NCBI GenBank assembly: GCA_023313575.1
Contig: JAJTTP010000003.1
Span: 372,001 to 436,000 of the forward strand
DNA length: 64,000 nucleotides
Direction: 5' to 3'
DNA from: Eutypella sp. D-1
Taxonomy: Eukaryota > Ascomycota > Sordariomycetes > Xylariales > Diatrypaceae
The notes beneath the pieces were generated by a model. That model was given only the letters and a program-made list of their open reading frames with translations. It had not been told where the DNA came from and did no database searches. Both the position numbers and the translations under genes were made by a program. This document shows positions 24,065 through 35,420 of the stretch, in pieces; positions within the stretch are counted from its first letter, which is position 1, and each line of letters begins with the position of its first letter.

Positions 24065-24616
24065 AGTCCTAAAAATTCACCTCCCCACTTACATGGTATT
24101 CTCTGCAGTGGACTAGGCGGCCAGTGGGCTGACATAGAGAACGCTCCATGTTAATATCTATTAGTTTATGAGTACTCTTACTTTATTACGTTCCGAACGC
24201 ATTAATGGCTAGTAGTAAAGGAGTCAGAAAGATGGCGCAGCCAATGCAGTTACGGTAACTTACATATAACAAGTGGACCTGACAGCATCAGCCCTAAAGA
24301 AGTGAAAGTCCTGTTCTCTGATTGGTGAATCATTGGCTTGGCCATACCTAGGTCCTGTAGTCTTCTGGTTCCTATCGAATAGGATATGACAGTCACCCAC
24401 AAAATAGGGGTATAGCCGGAACTAGTAATTCTTTATCACCCCTGACCCATAACCCCTAAACCCCAAATAACAAGTGGTTCCCATATAAAGGGGTGGCAGA
24501 CAGGTAGTTATGCAGACAAACCAACATGAGTAAGGATTGAAATGCTAGTTGCTGCGTAAGGCCGTTGGCTGTCTTAATTTCATATTGTAGAATCCACCCA
24601 CATCCCCCGCCAACTT
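24065..24616. other. Intergenic between convergent genes
   Basis: The 3' regions of the AAA ATPase gene and the GMC gene meet here. I see nothing else in it. Confidence 0.5.
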
Positions 24617-26611
24617 TCACTTCAATTGCCACGCGGCTTTGATAACGTCTGCCGCCTTCTCGGCGAATGCGTACACAGTAGCTTGCAGATTGGCGGTGCT
24701 GATTAGCGGAATTGCGCTTGAATCCACGACGCGGAGGTTCTTCACCCCGTACACCCTGAGGTCGGTGTCCACAACACCGTTCATGGCAGCGGGCAGCACT
24801 ATATTGGTTAGTGAGTTATATTTTTGTATCCCTTTCAAGAATGTGACTTGATATTTATGTAGACGGGATTTTGTGACGTGAAGATGAAGAGGGTCAAGAG
24901 ATATCACATACTTGCGCAACTGCCTCCTACATGCCACATAGAAACCGCATTCTTCCGGATCCACTCCTTCGCGGTCTCTAAGTTGGTCAACTCAGAGGAA
25001 GGATCGCGATGTACAAGTGGCTGTTTGAGCAGACTACTTAAAGGCGATGATCTCACGATAGTCTCGATGTAAAGGACGTGTTGGGCGAAAACCTCAAGGT
25101 CAACAGGGTTTGAGAGATACTTAGGGTCGAGTACAGGCGCAGTTGACGGTTCATTTGATCGTATATGAACACTACCGCGGGACAGCGGCTGACAGAGAAT
25201 CGCGTTGAAACCGAGAGACTTTGCTCCGCTCTGGAGGGCGCCCGTGTTCTGTCCGATGAATGAGAGATAGGCGACGGTCGGCTCCTTTGGGTCACGCAGG
25301 GTTTTCTGGGCGATTTCGTAGTAAGCTTGCGCCCGAGCATGGTTCCGACTGTCGCCTGAGTCCGGGGGAGGACTGTTATCGGCAAGCAAGCTCTCCAGTC
25401 TCTCCCTACCTTCCCCAGAGAGGTACTCCATCACCGGCAGGTACGCGAATGTGTTGACCCCCATAGATATGAATGGTCCAGATTTATTGGCTGCATACTC
25501 CCGTTGGGCCTGCTCAAGCGCGGCTGGTTCCTGTCGTATAATTGGGTCGATCGTGTCAATATCGTCAACCGCTGCGAAGCTTATCATAGACATGATGTGA
25601 TCGTGGAGGTTTTCTCCAACTCCTGGTAGATCTGCAACTAGTGGGATGTTATGTTCTTCGAGCAACTTCACGTCTCCAATGCCGGAAATCTCGAGGATTT
25701 TCGGAGATTGCAATGCCCCAGCAGCCAAGAGGACGTCTTTGTTGCAGTTAACGGCCTTCGATTCGCTGTTATGCGTGTATTGGACTCCAGTCGCTGTGGA
25801 CTGACCAAAGTCATCAGTTTCGAAGAGAATCTTCTCGACTGTGGCATTGGTAATGACTTTGAGGTTTTCCCGAAGCCTGTTAGGGGTATAATACGCCGAC
25901 GCAGCATCACTTCGATCCTTGTTAACCGGGTCGACTGTTGCTAGACAGCTGAAGCTTCCGGTGGATGCCTTGAAGAATGGATCTTGCGGCATATAGTATC
26001 CACTGGACTTGAACGTGTCAGCCCAAACTTTACGAATGGGATGGGATGGGTTTCCAGGGAAGGAAGTCTTAATAGGTCCATTTGATGGGCCGCTTTTCGT
26101 AGTCCATCCATCGATGCCCAAAGTCTTCGCTCCGTCCTCATCAACGGGAGGGGGTGAGGTATAGAACTTGTCAAAATAAGGCCGGAGGGCTTCCCAATTC
26201 CAACCCGGATTGCCAAGAGATTCCCAAGCGTCGATGCAGAACTTGGTCGGAGGAACGAAGACCTGACCGTTGATGATGCTTGACCCCCCGAGAACTTTTC
26301 CCTGGTTTAGGGAGATAGTCCTCCCTCCAAGAACGGGCTTATATGTCAATTAGCTATATATAACACTGATAGATGGCATAGACAAGTAGCGATGGGGCTT
26401 TCCATACCTGAGGCTCCGTTTTGAAGTCCCAGTCAGCATCCGAACCGTGCAAAGACGTCCAAAAAGCTGGAACCCTCACTCGCGGGTCTTCGCTGAGATC
26501 AGATCCGGCTTCGAGCACAAGAACCCGTTGGCTTGGATCCTCAGAAAGACGACCGGCAATTGTGAGTCCAGCCGTGCCCCCACCAATGATGATGAAGTCG
26601 TATTCTGACAT
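24617..26611 (-). CDS. GMC oxidoreductase (choline dehydrogenase / aryl-alcohol oxidase type)
   Basis: Exons 26408-26611, 24912-26337 and 24617-24798 give 603 aa, normal for the family. The start MSEYDFIIIGGGTAGL puts the FAD-binding GxGxxG motif at the N-terminus. An upstream Met at 26647 is possible but would delay that fold. GMC signature 1 is seen as GKVLGGSSIINGQVF, and signature 2 as LLAAGALQSPKILEISGIG. The active-site histidine lies in SMWHVGGSCAM, and the partner Asn lies in ISTANLQATVYAFAEK. Known reaction: FAD-dependent oxidation of an alcohol to an aldehyde or ketone. The substrate cannot be told from sequence. No signal peptide is visible, so it is probably intracellular. It shares its upstream region with the divergent rhodopsin-like membrane protein gene. 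Confidence 0.92.
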
Positions 26612-27373
26612 TTCTAAAATCCGGATTTTGACTTTAGAAGAATGCACCCGAGTGATTATTCTGTCCTAAGAGGTGAGGTAGGTGATTGCAAGAAATAATA
26701 GGGCGGGGGATTTGGTTTGGTTTTGATATGAAAACCCCTCATTTCTTCATGCATATGTTCTCCCTTGCCTAACTATTCTGAGGAATTACCTTTTATATGG
26801 GAACCGACGGACGAGAACAAGAAGGGGGGGGGGGGAGGATGATGGTATTATCTCCACATCTATTAGCCTAGCAGTTTGTTAGTAGTCAGTTCATGCAAGC
26901 CAAGTGTTATCCTTGTCACATTTAGGCAGGCTGAGGCGACTTGTCTGATAGTGTTATCTCGTGCTGTCCAACAGCAGCTGTACATCAACGTCTGGAATGG
27001 CAGGAAACGTATTATCAGTTGGCAAGACTACCAGATTTAGATGTAGAGATCTCCAGTGAGTGGGCCATAGTTTGTAGACATGATTGTATATGCCCGCTCT
27101 TATGGTTACTGGGATTGGCTTTTTTCAGAGTAATCACCGGTCGTCAGCAGATCATCCACTTGCATTCCTTAAAAGATAGTATAACACAGACTTAGAAGTA
27201 TGATAATATGTGGCTGTGAGGAACAAGTAGCATGTCATCTTGATCCAGTTGTGGGATAAATTGGCATTTGGCCCCTTCACGTCTTTTCGTCTTCCTGATG
27301 CTCCGATGTTTCCCTCACTCATAGTTGTTCAGCCAGGTTACTGAGGGAAAACGTCTGAGTCCTGACACACACC
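26612..27373. promoter_or_regulatory. Shared divergent upstream region of GMC and rhodopsin-like genes
   Basis: About 760 bp between two head-to-head starts. It contains a G12 run at 26824-26835. No coding frame is convincing and no specific regulator site is claimed. Confidence 0.35.
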
Positions 27374-28460
27374 ATGACCCTTACGTTAATTGCAATCCAG
27401 TGTACTATTATCTTGTTTATTGGAACCACGCTCGCCATCGTTGCGATAGGGATCCGGGTCTGGTCGAGGCACATCATGAAGGTATCGCTTGCCTTCAACG
27501 ACTATATGGCATTCGCTGCCGTGTTGTTGACCATCGGTTTCAGCGTGGTCAACTTCGTGGGTAAGTCCGATTCTCGCGCTAAGACAACATGAATTGCTTA
27601 CAGAAGGGGGTATAGAAATCTTCACTGGGGGCGTCGGGGTTCATGTAAAACACATCATGGAGACCAGCCCCTGGGTTTTGGACTTGTATATAAAGGTGTG
27701 CAGTTCGCTTTGTATCCCAAACGCCTTGTTTTCATTGCTGACTCCTGTAGCTGTTTTCAGCAGCACAGCTGCTCTGGGCGTCTGCGAATACCTGCGTGAA
27801 ACTCTCGATCTTATCGCTATACACCGTTATATTTCCCAATAAGAAGTTTATCTATATTTGTTATAGCACCATGGCAGTAACCCTGTGCTATTTCACCAGC
27901 GTGTTGGTCGAAACATTCGCGCTCTGTCATCCAGTGCAGTACAACTGGGACAAGTCGATTACAGGCGAATGTGAAGGCCAGAGTCTGGCCTTCCTCGTTG
28001 CAGGAATAACTAACCTAATTATCGACGTATTCATCGTGGCATTGCCAATGCCGATGCTGTTTGGCCTGCGGTTGCCACTGCTTAAAAGAGTTGGCATCGC
28101 GGCGATGTTCAGTCTTGGTGCGCTGTGAGTGCTTCGATATAGAGTGTTTTTATTTACACATGTCTGATTATCGGTCAAAGGATATGCGTCTTGTCGTTAC
28201 TGAGGATACTTTGGCTTGCTACCTGGGACTTGGAAGATTTGACATACGGTGTTGGTCCGGGCACTATATATTCTACTCTCGAGCCAGCCCTCGGAGTAGT
28301 CAATGCATGCCTTCCAATCATGACTCCTGCCATAACTAGAGTCTTTGGAGTAAACATACTCTCGCGTATTGGGTCACGTCTGAGTAGTCTGAAGCAGTTC
28401 AGTCTGTCGAGAAGCCAGGATCGAAGAGCCCGAGCCGGTGTAACAAGCACCCAAAAATGA
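27374..28460 (+). CDS. Fungal rhodopsin-like / Pth11-like seven-TM membrane protein
   Basis: Exons 27374-27560, 27604-27695, 27751-28124 and 28181-28460 give 310 aa. Hydrophobic segments in order: IQCTIILFIGTTLAIVAI; FNDYMAFAAVLLTIGFSVV; LFSAAQLLWASANTCVKLSI; YSTMAVTLCYFTSVLVETFA; SLAFLVAGITNLIIDVFIVA (with the family's D near its end, then LPMPMLF); GIAAMFSLGAL continuing into ICVLSLLRILW; and TLEPALGVVNACLPIM. The order and the D..I.ALP and E..LGVV.ACLP signatures match the fungal rhodopsin-domain family, which includes Pth11-related proteins. Some members sense surface or chemical cues; the ligand is unknown. It lacks the CFEM domain of true Pth11. The frame ends early at TGA 28458-28460, and a tail-like frame follows in another register (see 28461-28593). 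It is divergent from the GMC gene. Confidence 0.85.
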
Positions 28461-28593
28461 GGGCTTCCAACAGCTAGTGGATGAGACTCCACTAAACGGC
28501 ATTTCCCCTAATAATAGATTCACGCCTCACGATGAGGAAGAAGGCAATATTGTTGTGACGACCGAATGGCAGGTTGTCAGTTCCCGTCAATGA
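28461..28593 (+). pseudogene. Frame-shifted C-terminal tail of the rhodopsin-like protein
   Basis: Just past the stop, a second register is open to TGA 28591-28593. It reads EGFQQLVDETPLNG, then NNRFTPHDEEEGN and WQVVSSRQ. This polar tail, with an aromatic-Gln-x-Leu start and a closing WxV, looks like the cytoplasmic tails of this family. The register change falls at the A5 run of CCCAAAAATGAG (about 28449-28460). One base fewer there would join the frames. The alternative is a chance open frame of 43 codons. Confidence 0.45.
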
Positions 28594-28650
28594 ATCAACG
28601 GGATAGGAGGGGTCTTTTGGGAGATATAACTCGACAGCACAGCAGCAAGC

Positions 28651-28814
28651 TGTTACGCGAGAAGAGGACAGGCCCGACAGGGGCCCTAGCAGCGGCTCCC
28701 CCCTATTTACGGGCTACAATAAACTAGACCTTTCTGTAGATAAGGGGCTTCGCCCCGGTGTAATCTAGTAGTAGGCAGAATTTATTGATTTTTCGACCTT
28801 TACCTGTATTACCA
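28651..28814 (+). mobile_element. Candidate solo LTR of a retrotransposon, about 164 bp
   Basis: The element begins TGTTACGCG and ends ATTACCA, giving TG...CA ends with partly complementary termini. It contains an internal AATAAA (about 28718) and a GC-rich hairpin (GGGGC-TTC-GCCCC, about 28744). CAAGC occurs directly before it (28646-28650) and almost directly after it (28816-28820), which may be a target-site duplication displaced by one base. No internal polymerase or integrase sequence is nearby, so at most it is a solo LTR. Confidence 0.35.
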
Positions 28815-29538
28815 TCAAGCTACCTTATATTTCATCTCTCATTTTGTACTAAACCATCCCGTGATACAAGCACATTAATCGGCCTTACATGGCGGCGTCA
28901 TGACCTATGAACACATAAGCATCGAGGAATTCACGTGCTTATGGCTCGGAAGTGGCCCCGTTGCCATTTATAAGCAGTTCGTGATTAACTTTTCGACAGC
29001 TCCTCAGGTTGAAGGGAAGTGATCGCTATCAAAAATAGTTACGGAAATACTATGTACAGTGTGTCAAAGGAGTGTGATGTGTGTTCCGCAGAACGCCAAG
29101 ACAAACGAATGTGCCCCAAACCCGCCCTAAAGCCGAAAAGAAAAGAGAGTAAGACTCAGATGTAAAAAGTTGTCAAAGAACCGGATAGTCTAAGACGAAG
29201 AACGAGGGACGAGAATCGAAAATAGTTATGTAACGAACAACGCCCACCGACCACTGATTCATCCAGTATAATGCAAGCCGCGCCGAAATCAAGGGGGTAT
29301 AAGTATGCAAAGCCGGAAAATAATGATGAGAGAGAGAATAGAACCGACCCAATGCAAGATGAAAACGAAAGTGTGCCCCGTCGAGGCCCGAGCACGAACT
29401 CCGAGATCCAACCCTACCTAATCCAATCCCAAACGCCCCAACGCCAAGCGAGGGGCCAAAACAAGGACGCCCATATACCGGACCGCGGTTCCGGACCGCA
29501 AGTAAGGTGATCAGCGACCCTATTCATGTCGCTGAGCA

Positions 29539-30906
29539 TCAGGACTTCCCGAAGCAGCTGCCGCCTTTCTTGACGAGATTAAGGACGTCCTTAAGCAACC
29601 CGAGCAGCTTCCTCCCCACGTTGTTCGCGGGCGGATTCTCGGGCTTCGGCTCGGGCTCGGGGTCCTCATCCTCCACCGGCGCCTGCGGCTCTTTCGTCTT
29701 CCCGTCATTGCCATCTTTCACGTCGCCGCCGCCACCATTCTTGTTGTCATTCTTAGCTCCCAGGCTGCCTAGTGTGATGGTGAGCAGTTGTGGAGCGCCA
29801 TCGAAGACGGTGCCGGCCTGGTCGGGCTTGTCGTCACCCGAGGCGACGACGTCATCGTAGGGGAAGGCGTAGCCGCGGCCGTCGGTGTTAACCTCGTGGA
29901 GGATACGGGCGTAGTGGTTCGTAACGTCCTTCTTGTAATAGTCGTCGATGCGCTCGTCGTCCGGCTGACGGGGGTTGTCGAGGAGCGTGGAGCGGTTCAG
30001 GGCGGCGGCAATGCGCGCTCCGAGGTTGCCCTGCACGTCGGCCGTGTCCTTGGGGTAGCCCCCGAAGGGCCCCGTCGAGCAGCTGAAGATATCCGCTGCC
30101 GACGGCTTAGCGAACGACATCGTCTTGCCATCGGCCTCGAACGTCAGCTTGTCGCCTGACGCCCGCCCCTTGAGGTCTCCCCAGTCCCACTGCGTGTTGA
30201 TCGTCAGGTCCTGCGACGCGTACTTGGACCACACGGAGTCGACGTAGGGGGAGTAGTAGCCTTCAAAGAGCTTGGCGTCGGCGACGCGACCACTGTTAGG
30301 GCTGAGGGCGCGCAGTAGGTCACCGCCGTCGCCGCGAACGACGAGCTTGTCCCAGCCGGCACCGTCCTTGGCGTTCTGCTCTTCGAGGCGCTTAGCGACC
30401 TCGGCGAGCCCGCCGTCGGAGATGCCGCGGACGATCTGCTCGTCGCCGGCCGTGTTGCGCAGATTCAGCCCGATGGGCAGCGCCACGAAGTCGACGTAGC
30501 TGATGTTGACGAACAGCTGCACGTCGTTGAACGTGAACTCGGCGAAGCCCCAGTGCAGGGCATAGTTGGGATCGTCCTTGTTTGTGACGGCGGGCTCGAC
30601 GATCGCGGGGCCCGGGTTCAGCGTGAACGTCAGTTTACCGTCAATAACGAACCAGACACGGCCGCCCGCCAGTCGCGGGATGGTGAGCTTGGTCGTCGAG
30701 CCCGGTGCGCCGAGCGGGATCGCGACATCGGCGCCCAGGGGCTGCTGCGGCTGCGAGGGTGATTCCGGTCGGTACACCGTCTTGCCGTCGGACTGGAGGA
30801 ATACGGGCTTATTGTCGTTGTTCAGGTCGAGGCCCGTAACGTAGGCGAAGGCATTAGAGGAGCCTGTGTTGTTCACGAGAGCGAACTCTGTCGTCGGGGG
30901 CGTCAT
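29539..30906 (-). CDS. GH64 beta-1,3-glucanase-like protein
   Basis: A single exon of 455 aa with a proper start (MTPPTTEFALVNNTGSSNA). The N-terminal beta-sandwich, thaumatin-like part and the rest of the catalytic region match glycoside hydrolase family 64: FALVNNTG, YVTGLDLNN, RVWFVIDGKL, then HWGFAEFTFNDVQLFVNISYVDFVALPIGL in two adjoining blocks. The Glu of AEFTF and the Asp of YVDF are at the places where the family's acid/base pair sits. Known reaction: hydrolysis of beta-1,3-glucan to laminaripentaose. A Pro/Glu/Asp-rich linker (about 405-430) and a short basic amphipathic tail ending SCFGKS follow. There is no N-terminal signal peptide, so secretion would have to be unconventional or the role intracellular. 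The GC-rich composition is unlike the surrounding DNA. Confidence 0.88.
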   Translation of the reverse strand: MTPPTTEFALVNNTGSSNAFAYVTGLDLNNDNKPVFLQSDGKTVYRPESPSQPQQPLGADVAIPLGAPGSTTKLTIPRLAGGRVWFVIDGKLTFTLNPGPAIVEPAVTNKDDPNYALHWGFAEFTFNDVQLFVNISYVDFVALPIGLNLRNTAGDEQIVRGISDGGLAEVAKRLEEQNAKDGAGWDKLVVRGDGGDLLRALSPNSGRVADAKLFEGYYSPYVDSVWSKYASQDLTINTQWDWGDLKGRASGDKLTFEADGKTMSFAKPSAADIFSCSTGPFGGYPKDTADVQGNLGARIAAALNRSTLLDNPRQPDDERIDDYYKKDVTNHYARILHEVNTDGRGYAFPYDDVVASGDDKPDQAGTVFDGAPQLLTITLGSLGAKNDNKNGGGGDVKDGNDGKTKEPQAPVEDEDPEPEPKPENPPANNVGRKLLGLLKDVLNLVKKGGSCFGKS

Positions 30907-33900
30907 GGTCGCTGTTAATTAATAATGTCTAATAGGCCTGGCCTTGAGGAATGCTATATATACGATAAAGAAGGAACGGAATGTAGCGACGATGATGTAA
31001 TTACAGAACTAGAACATACTTCTCTCAGCCAGTTACCAATCTACAAAAGTCCGGAGAGATCCCGTCCTTAATATACCTCAAACCTCGGGAGCCATGTTGG
31101 CACGTATACCGTCAGAGGTCTTTGGTAGAGAATACCCGAGGTCGTCATCATGATAGTAAAGAGGGGACGTGTGACCCAGCTTCGCAGGTCACCTTTCAAA
31201 AATCTCTGGGGCCAAGAAGAAAAGGGCTGGAGGCATATTGCGCAGTTTTCCATGTAATCTGAGCCACGCTCTCGACAAGTCAACAATCAGAATCACTACG
31301 TGCTGGCTGAAATGTCGAACGTGATTTCAACAAGGCAGCCCATCCAGCTCGCGAGCTGCTCGAGTAGTAACATCGGCCGGCCGGGAGAAAAATCACGTTT
31401 TAGATAACGCCTTTCCTACGGGTGGCACGCGCGACTGTGATCCATGGACAACGAGCACTGCCTTGGAGGTGGCAGAAGATCCGGTCAAACCCCCCCTTCT
31501 TGGAGATGTATAAGGCACGGCCGGTGGTCACTATTCTAGTTGCCATAAACGTTCATTGGGTGCATCCCTAATAATAACAACACCGAGAGTGTAGACGACA
31601 TAGTCAGTAGCTAGATAGCTCTTGATCGTGACCCAATATGATATCACATGCGCGTTAGTAGGTTGCGCCGGGCTATAAGAAAGCAAGGGGCACGTATGTA
31701 CACACTTTACTGGGACGTTGAACCTAGCGGGCTATCTACCGGGTAAATAGGCAAGACACCTACTATGTACCCATGGCGATGACGTTCCATCCGAAAAACT
31801 CCACGAAACCCCGGATACTTGGTGAGCCGAGGCCACCACAACGCCAGGCCATAATGGTGCCAGGCAGCGTGATTTCACGCCTTGGGGGGGATAATAGCTT
31901 TGGTCCGAAGTGTCGAAGTGTGGCACGGCGCCGGTCCCTCATTGGTAAGAGACGAACCAGGCGTGGACGGGTTCGGCTGGACACGAGGCGTCCATGTCTC
32001 GGGGCTGTGGTGCGAAGAAGGCATGAACAAGAACCCATTGAGCCACCTTGCCAGCTCTCACATGGCATCGTATCCACTGCGCAAGGAAATCTACTCGATG
32101 TACCCCGGTGGAGCGCTCCCCGGCCGGCGGCGCGGATCGGCTCGGTCGCCCTCCCCCTCCCAATCCCCCTCTGGCGGGGTCGTGCTATACATAACATCAT
32201 GCCCACATACGTCGTGAGTCTACCATGGGGGATAATTCCCCAGTATAAATTTGGAGATGATCGATCTGGTCAAGGCATTCCCCAAAGTTTGCCCTGCTTT
32301 AGCGTATCAGTAGTTTTGGGCTTCCAGGAAAAGGGGGGGTCTCGTGTGCCAAACGATCCTAGTTTTTAGTTATGTGCGTCAACGCTATTATTGGTGGAGC
32401 GATCGCGGTTAGATCTGCGTATGAGACTACTACACTACCCCATATACCGACCGACATGACCTCCTATTCTATATATATTTCCTTTTGCTTCAACAATGCC
32501 ATCGACCGACGTCGCATTTCATGTGTATACAATATGGCAAATCGCAGCAGGGTTGTGGTCGGTTGGGGGGCAACACATCCGAGGTTCTTCCAGGCCTGCA
32601 TTCCAACGTTGCACGACCTACTTCCCCGCGCCTGCGTCATAAGCATATGACAGAGAATGTACGGAGCAATGCGAAACCTCAAAACCCCAAGAGGCAGGCG
32701 GGTGCGAATGGGGTACGACGTGCAGCTGGGATGGGGCCCCAAATAGGCAGGTGGAGAGAGGGAGAGGAGAGAGAGAAGACGAACGGCATTTGGTCATTGG
32801 AGGAGAGGAGGGTGGGGATGGGGATGGGGATGGGGAGAAGAACGAACACCTCCTTGGCTGGGATTAATGAAGCAATGTCTGCATTTCTTATTAGTTATCC
32901 TCTAGAAATTCTTTCACGCATGATAGGCAGGTTAGCTAGGATCAACTTTTACGTATGTATGGAGTAAGTAGGTACGGGTCATTGCCAATGCCCACTTACT
33001 TATACCTGTTCCTTACATCTGCCTGCGCATACATACTTGCACATCAACCCGCCTAGTACCAATGTCTGGTATTGCACTCAGTAGATCAAATGGACCTACA
33101 CGCCACCAAATATATAACCCCCAAAAGGATAGAAAGCGCATGTGAAGACCGCCAACGATCCAAAATAAATATCCCACATACACGCCATAGCCAAGCCAAA
33201 CCAAACTCGTTTTGTTCACCTGCAAAAAGAACAAAACGACACGACGCGACTCGCGCCATAATTTATCGCCATCAAGGAACCGGGCGGTAATACTTCGTAC
33301 GCATGTTGCATCGCATCACCAGAACTCGCAGCGCGACACTGAGACACCTACTAGCCACCACGACTTGAACTAGAGTGATCCCTGCTCGAAGTAAATATAG
33401 GCCATGTAGGAGGCGAACATACGAAGACAAGAAGAAGCGAGATTTCAGGTCTAAGTAGCGTAACTGGCGTGTGAGACATGCATTTATTCATTCATTCATT
33501 CGTTTTTTTGGTATGATGAGCTGACTGACCGGAGTGGATGTAACTTACCACAGACGACTCCATGAGAATCGAGTCGTCCGTCAGTGCGTATCGCGAGTCT
33601 CCTCATTTACCATGTGACTAACTGCCCAACAGAGTAGACACAACCACCGAGCAATAGTACGGGTTTCTTGGAAAACTACAGGTCGGATTCTAGGTTCCTG
33701 CCAGCACTATAGACCGAGTTGAGTTGTCGTCACATCAATAATGACACTTCATCCAAGGGGGCAGGAATGACCTCTCGCATGGATAGTGGGCGTCGGTTGG
33801 ACTGGACTTGTGCACGCACGCGTTGGGGTAGGTTGCGTCGCATTCTCTCCTATCCCAAGACCTGGGCGCAAGGATCGTTTCAATGCCATGTAAGTCATAT

Positions 33901-34219
33901 ATGTATCCTCTATGTACCTCAGACCCACTCCAATGCGGCGCGCCACATAAACCTCCCTAAGCTTGCCGTGTCCTCACTCTCTCAATGTCTTTTTGGTCAG
34001 CTAATAAAGTATGTATATGAAAGACGGTCGAATTTGGATAGATGCGTTGTCGCCTGAAATTAGAAAAGGGTATCGTGAGGTCGAGAGAACCGGCCAATCA
34101 AGCTAGTAAGTAGTAGCGGCGTTGTATAGCCAACCAGAAATGCTGGTCCGTCGTCACCTATGCTGTTTCCTCTTGTGATAATTGCACCATGACACCAATA
34201 TGGGGAATAAGTACGGGTA
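30907..34219. other. Intergenic, about 3.3 kb
   Basis: Overlapping frames on both strands at 31763-32369 lie in a GC-rich patch but show no domain and no codon pattern I trust. A (GGGGAT)n G-rich tract lies at 32814-32835, and an ATTC microsatellite at about 33484-33502. No gene is supported. Confidence 0.5.
32814..32835 (+). repeat. (GGGGAT)3GGGG tract
   Basis: Four runs of four G separated by AT: a textbook quadruplex-forming pattern. Confidence 0.85.
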
Positions 34220-35420
34220 TCATAGTCTCATCGTCCACGCGCTCGATACCAGTGCGGCGCCCAATACCAATGGCCACCATATCGACATTAGTACGGCAGT
34301 ATTTTCGTCGTCATCGTCGGTGTACGTCGTCTGATTAATCGCCTTGTTTGGATGGTAAGTGAAGAAGTATCTCGCATCATTGTCTGGCACGTAGCAGATG
34401 GCGTCCTTCGAGTTCGGGTCGGTACATCGTTCCGTGTAAGCCGCTCGCCTAGAGTCTAGTGATGAATTGTAATATGCCTTCACATAGCTGACAGTCGTCG
34501 TGGCATCTGATGTAGGAGGCCCCTTAGACCAACCAGGATTCCCATTGCTCCAGTGAGATAGGAGTAGATGACCAGGGGACGTCGGTACCGCAGATCCATT
34601 CATCCGAGTCAACTCCTTTCCATCCGCGTAAAAAATGACCTCCTTTGGCAGATAGTCAAACCTGTACTCGTGGAAGCTGGACGTTGGATCGAATGGCAGG
34701 TTGACTCTCCGGAAATAGTCAGTGTTCGAAGCATCGAATCCGGCGTTGTTCGATTCAGCAGATTGCAGGACGAGGTTTACCGGAAATGTGCCGTTGTCCT
34801 TGTCGAACTGAGCCGAAAGGAACTCCATGTCGATCTCCTGCGTGTCGCTGAAGTACTATAAATGCAAAAGGTCTGGGTCAGTTCATGGCATACGATGTCA
34901 GGGGTGCGCATGCCATTTGTGCATCAGATTATCGCAGTAGATCTCTTACCCAGAAGAAAGCACTGCAGGTGCCTGGTATATCCGTCAACTTGATGCCAGT
35001 CCGAAAGGTACCATAGGAGAAATGAAGGTCCGTCGTCGATACCTCCGCGCTAGCCACCATGCCGTTGACAATCTTACTACCAACTATGAGATGCAGGCCC
35101 GCATCTCCGCCATGGTTTCCCGCCTGGTCGAAGACCTTGATGTCGGGAATATTGCTCGAAACGACGTTGTCCACCGTGAATAACTCGCCATAAGGACCCC
35201 GGGCTTCTTCCTTAGTCATGTCGAAGGCCTGGGCCGCCCACCCGTATACCCCATACTCCTTTGACCGGTCCGTGATGTTCAGGTGCACGAAGTCACTCTC
35301 TAGTAGATCGCTAAAGACCGCTCTGCCGACATCTGTCTTGATGGCATAGCCACACTCGCAATCTGCTAGTGCAGAGTCGAAACATATCGAAGTGGCAGCC
35401 AGAACCCATAGCGGCTTCAT
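34220..35420 (-). CDS. GH16 glucanase/transglycosidase-type cell-wall protein, secreted, probably GPI-anchored
   Basis: Two exons: the first ends at 34950 and the second is 34220-34855. Both meet in phase 0 at AFFW|YFSDTQ. The Met at 35420 (MKPLWVLAATSICFDSALAD) gives a good signal peptide. A Met 11 codons upstream (35453) adds an Arg-rich stretch that makes a worse one. The mature protein starts CECGYAI. The GH16 active site EIDMEFL follows the splice junction, with both Glu and the Asp present. DFVHLN, YGELFT and HLLLSHWSNGNPGWSKGPP are usual for the lichenase-like fungal GH16 group. The C-terminus MSIWWPLVLGAALVSSAWTM is hydrophobic, consistent with GPI addition. Likely role: cutting or rearranging beta-1,3(4)-glucan in the cell wall. 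The substrate is not provable from sequence. Confidence 0.9.

Noticed and set aside
31763..32369. Overlapping 147- and 198-codon frames on opposite strands
   Set aside because: GC-rich patch open in several frames; Arg/Pro-rich translations without any recognisable motif.
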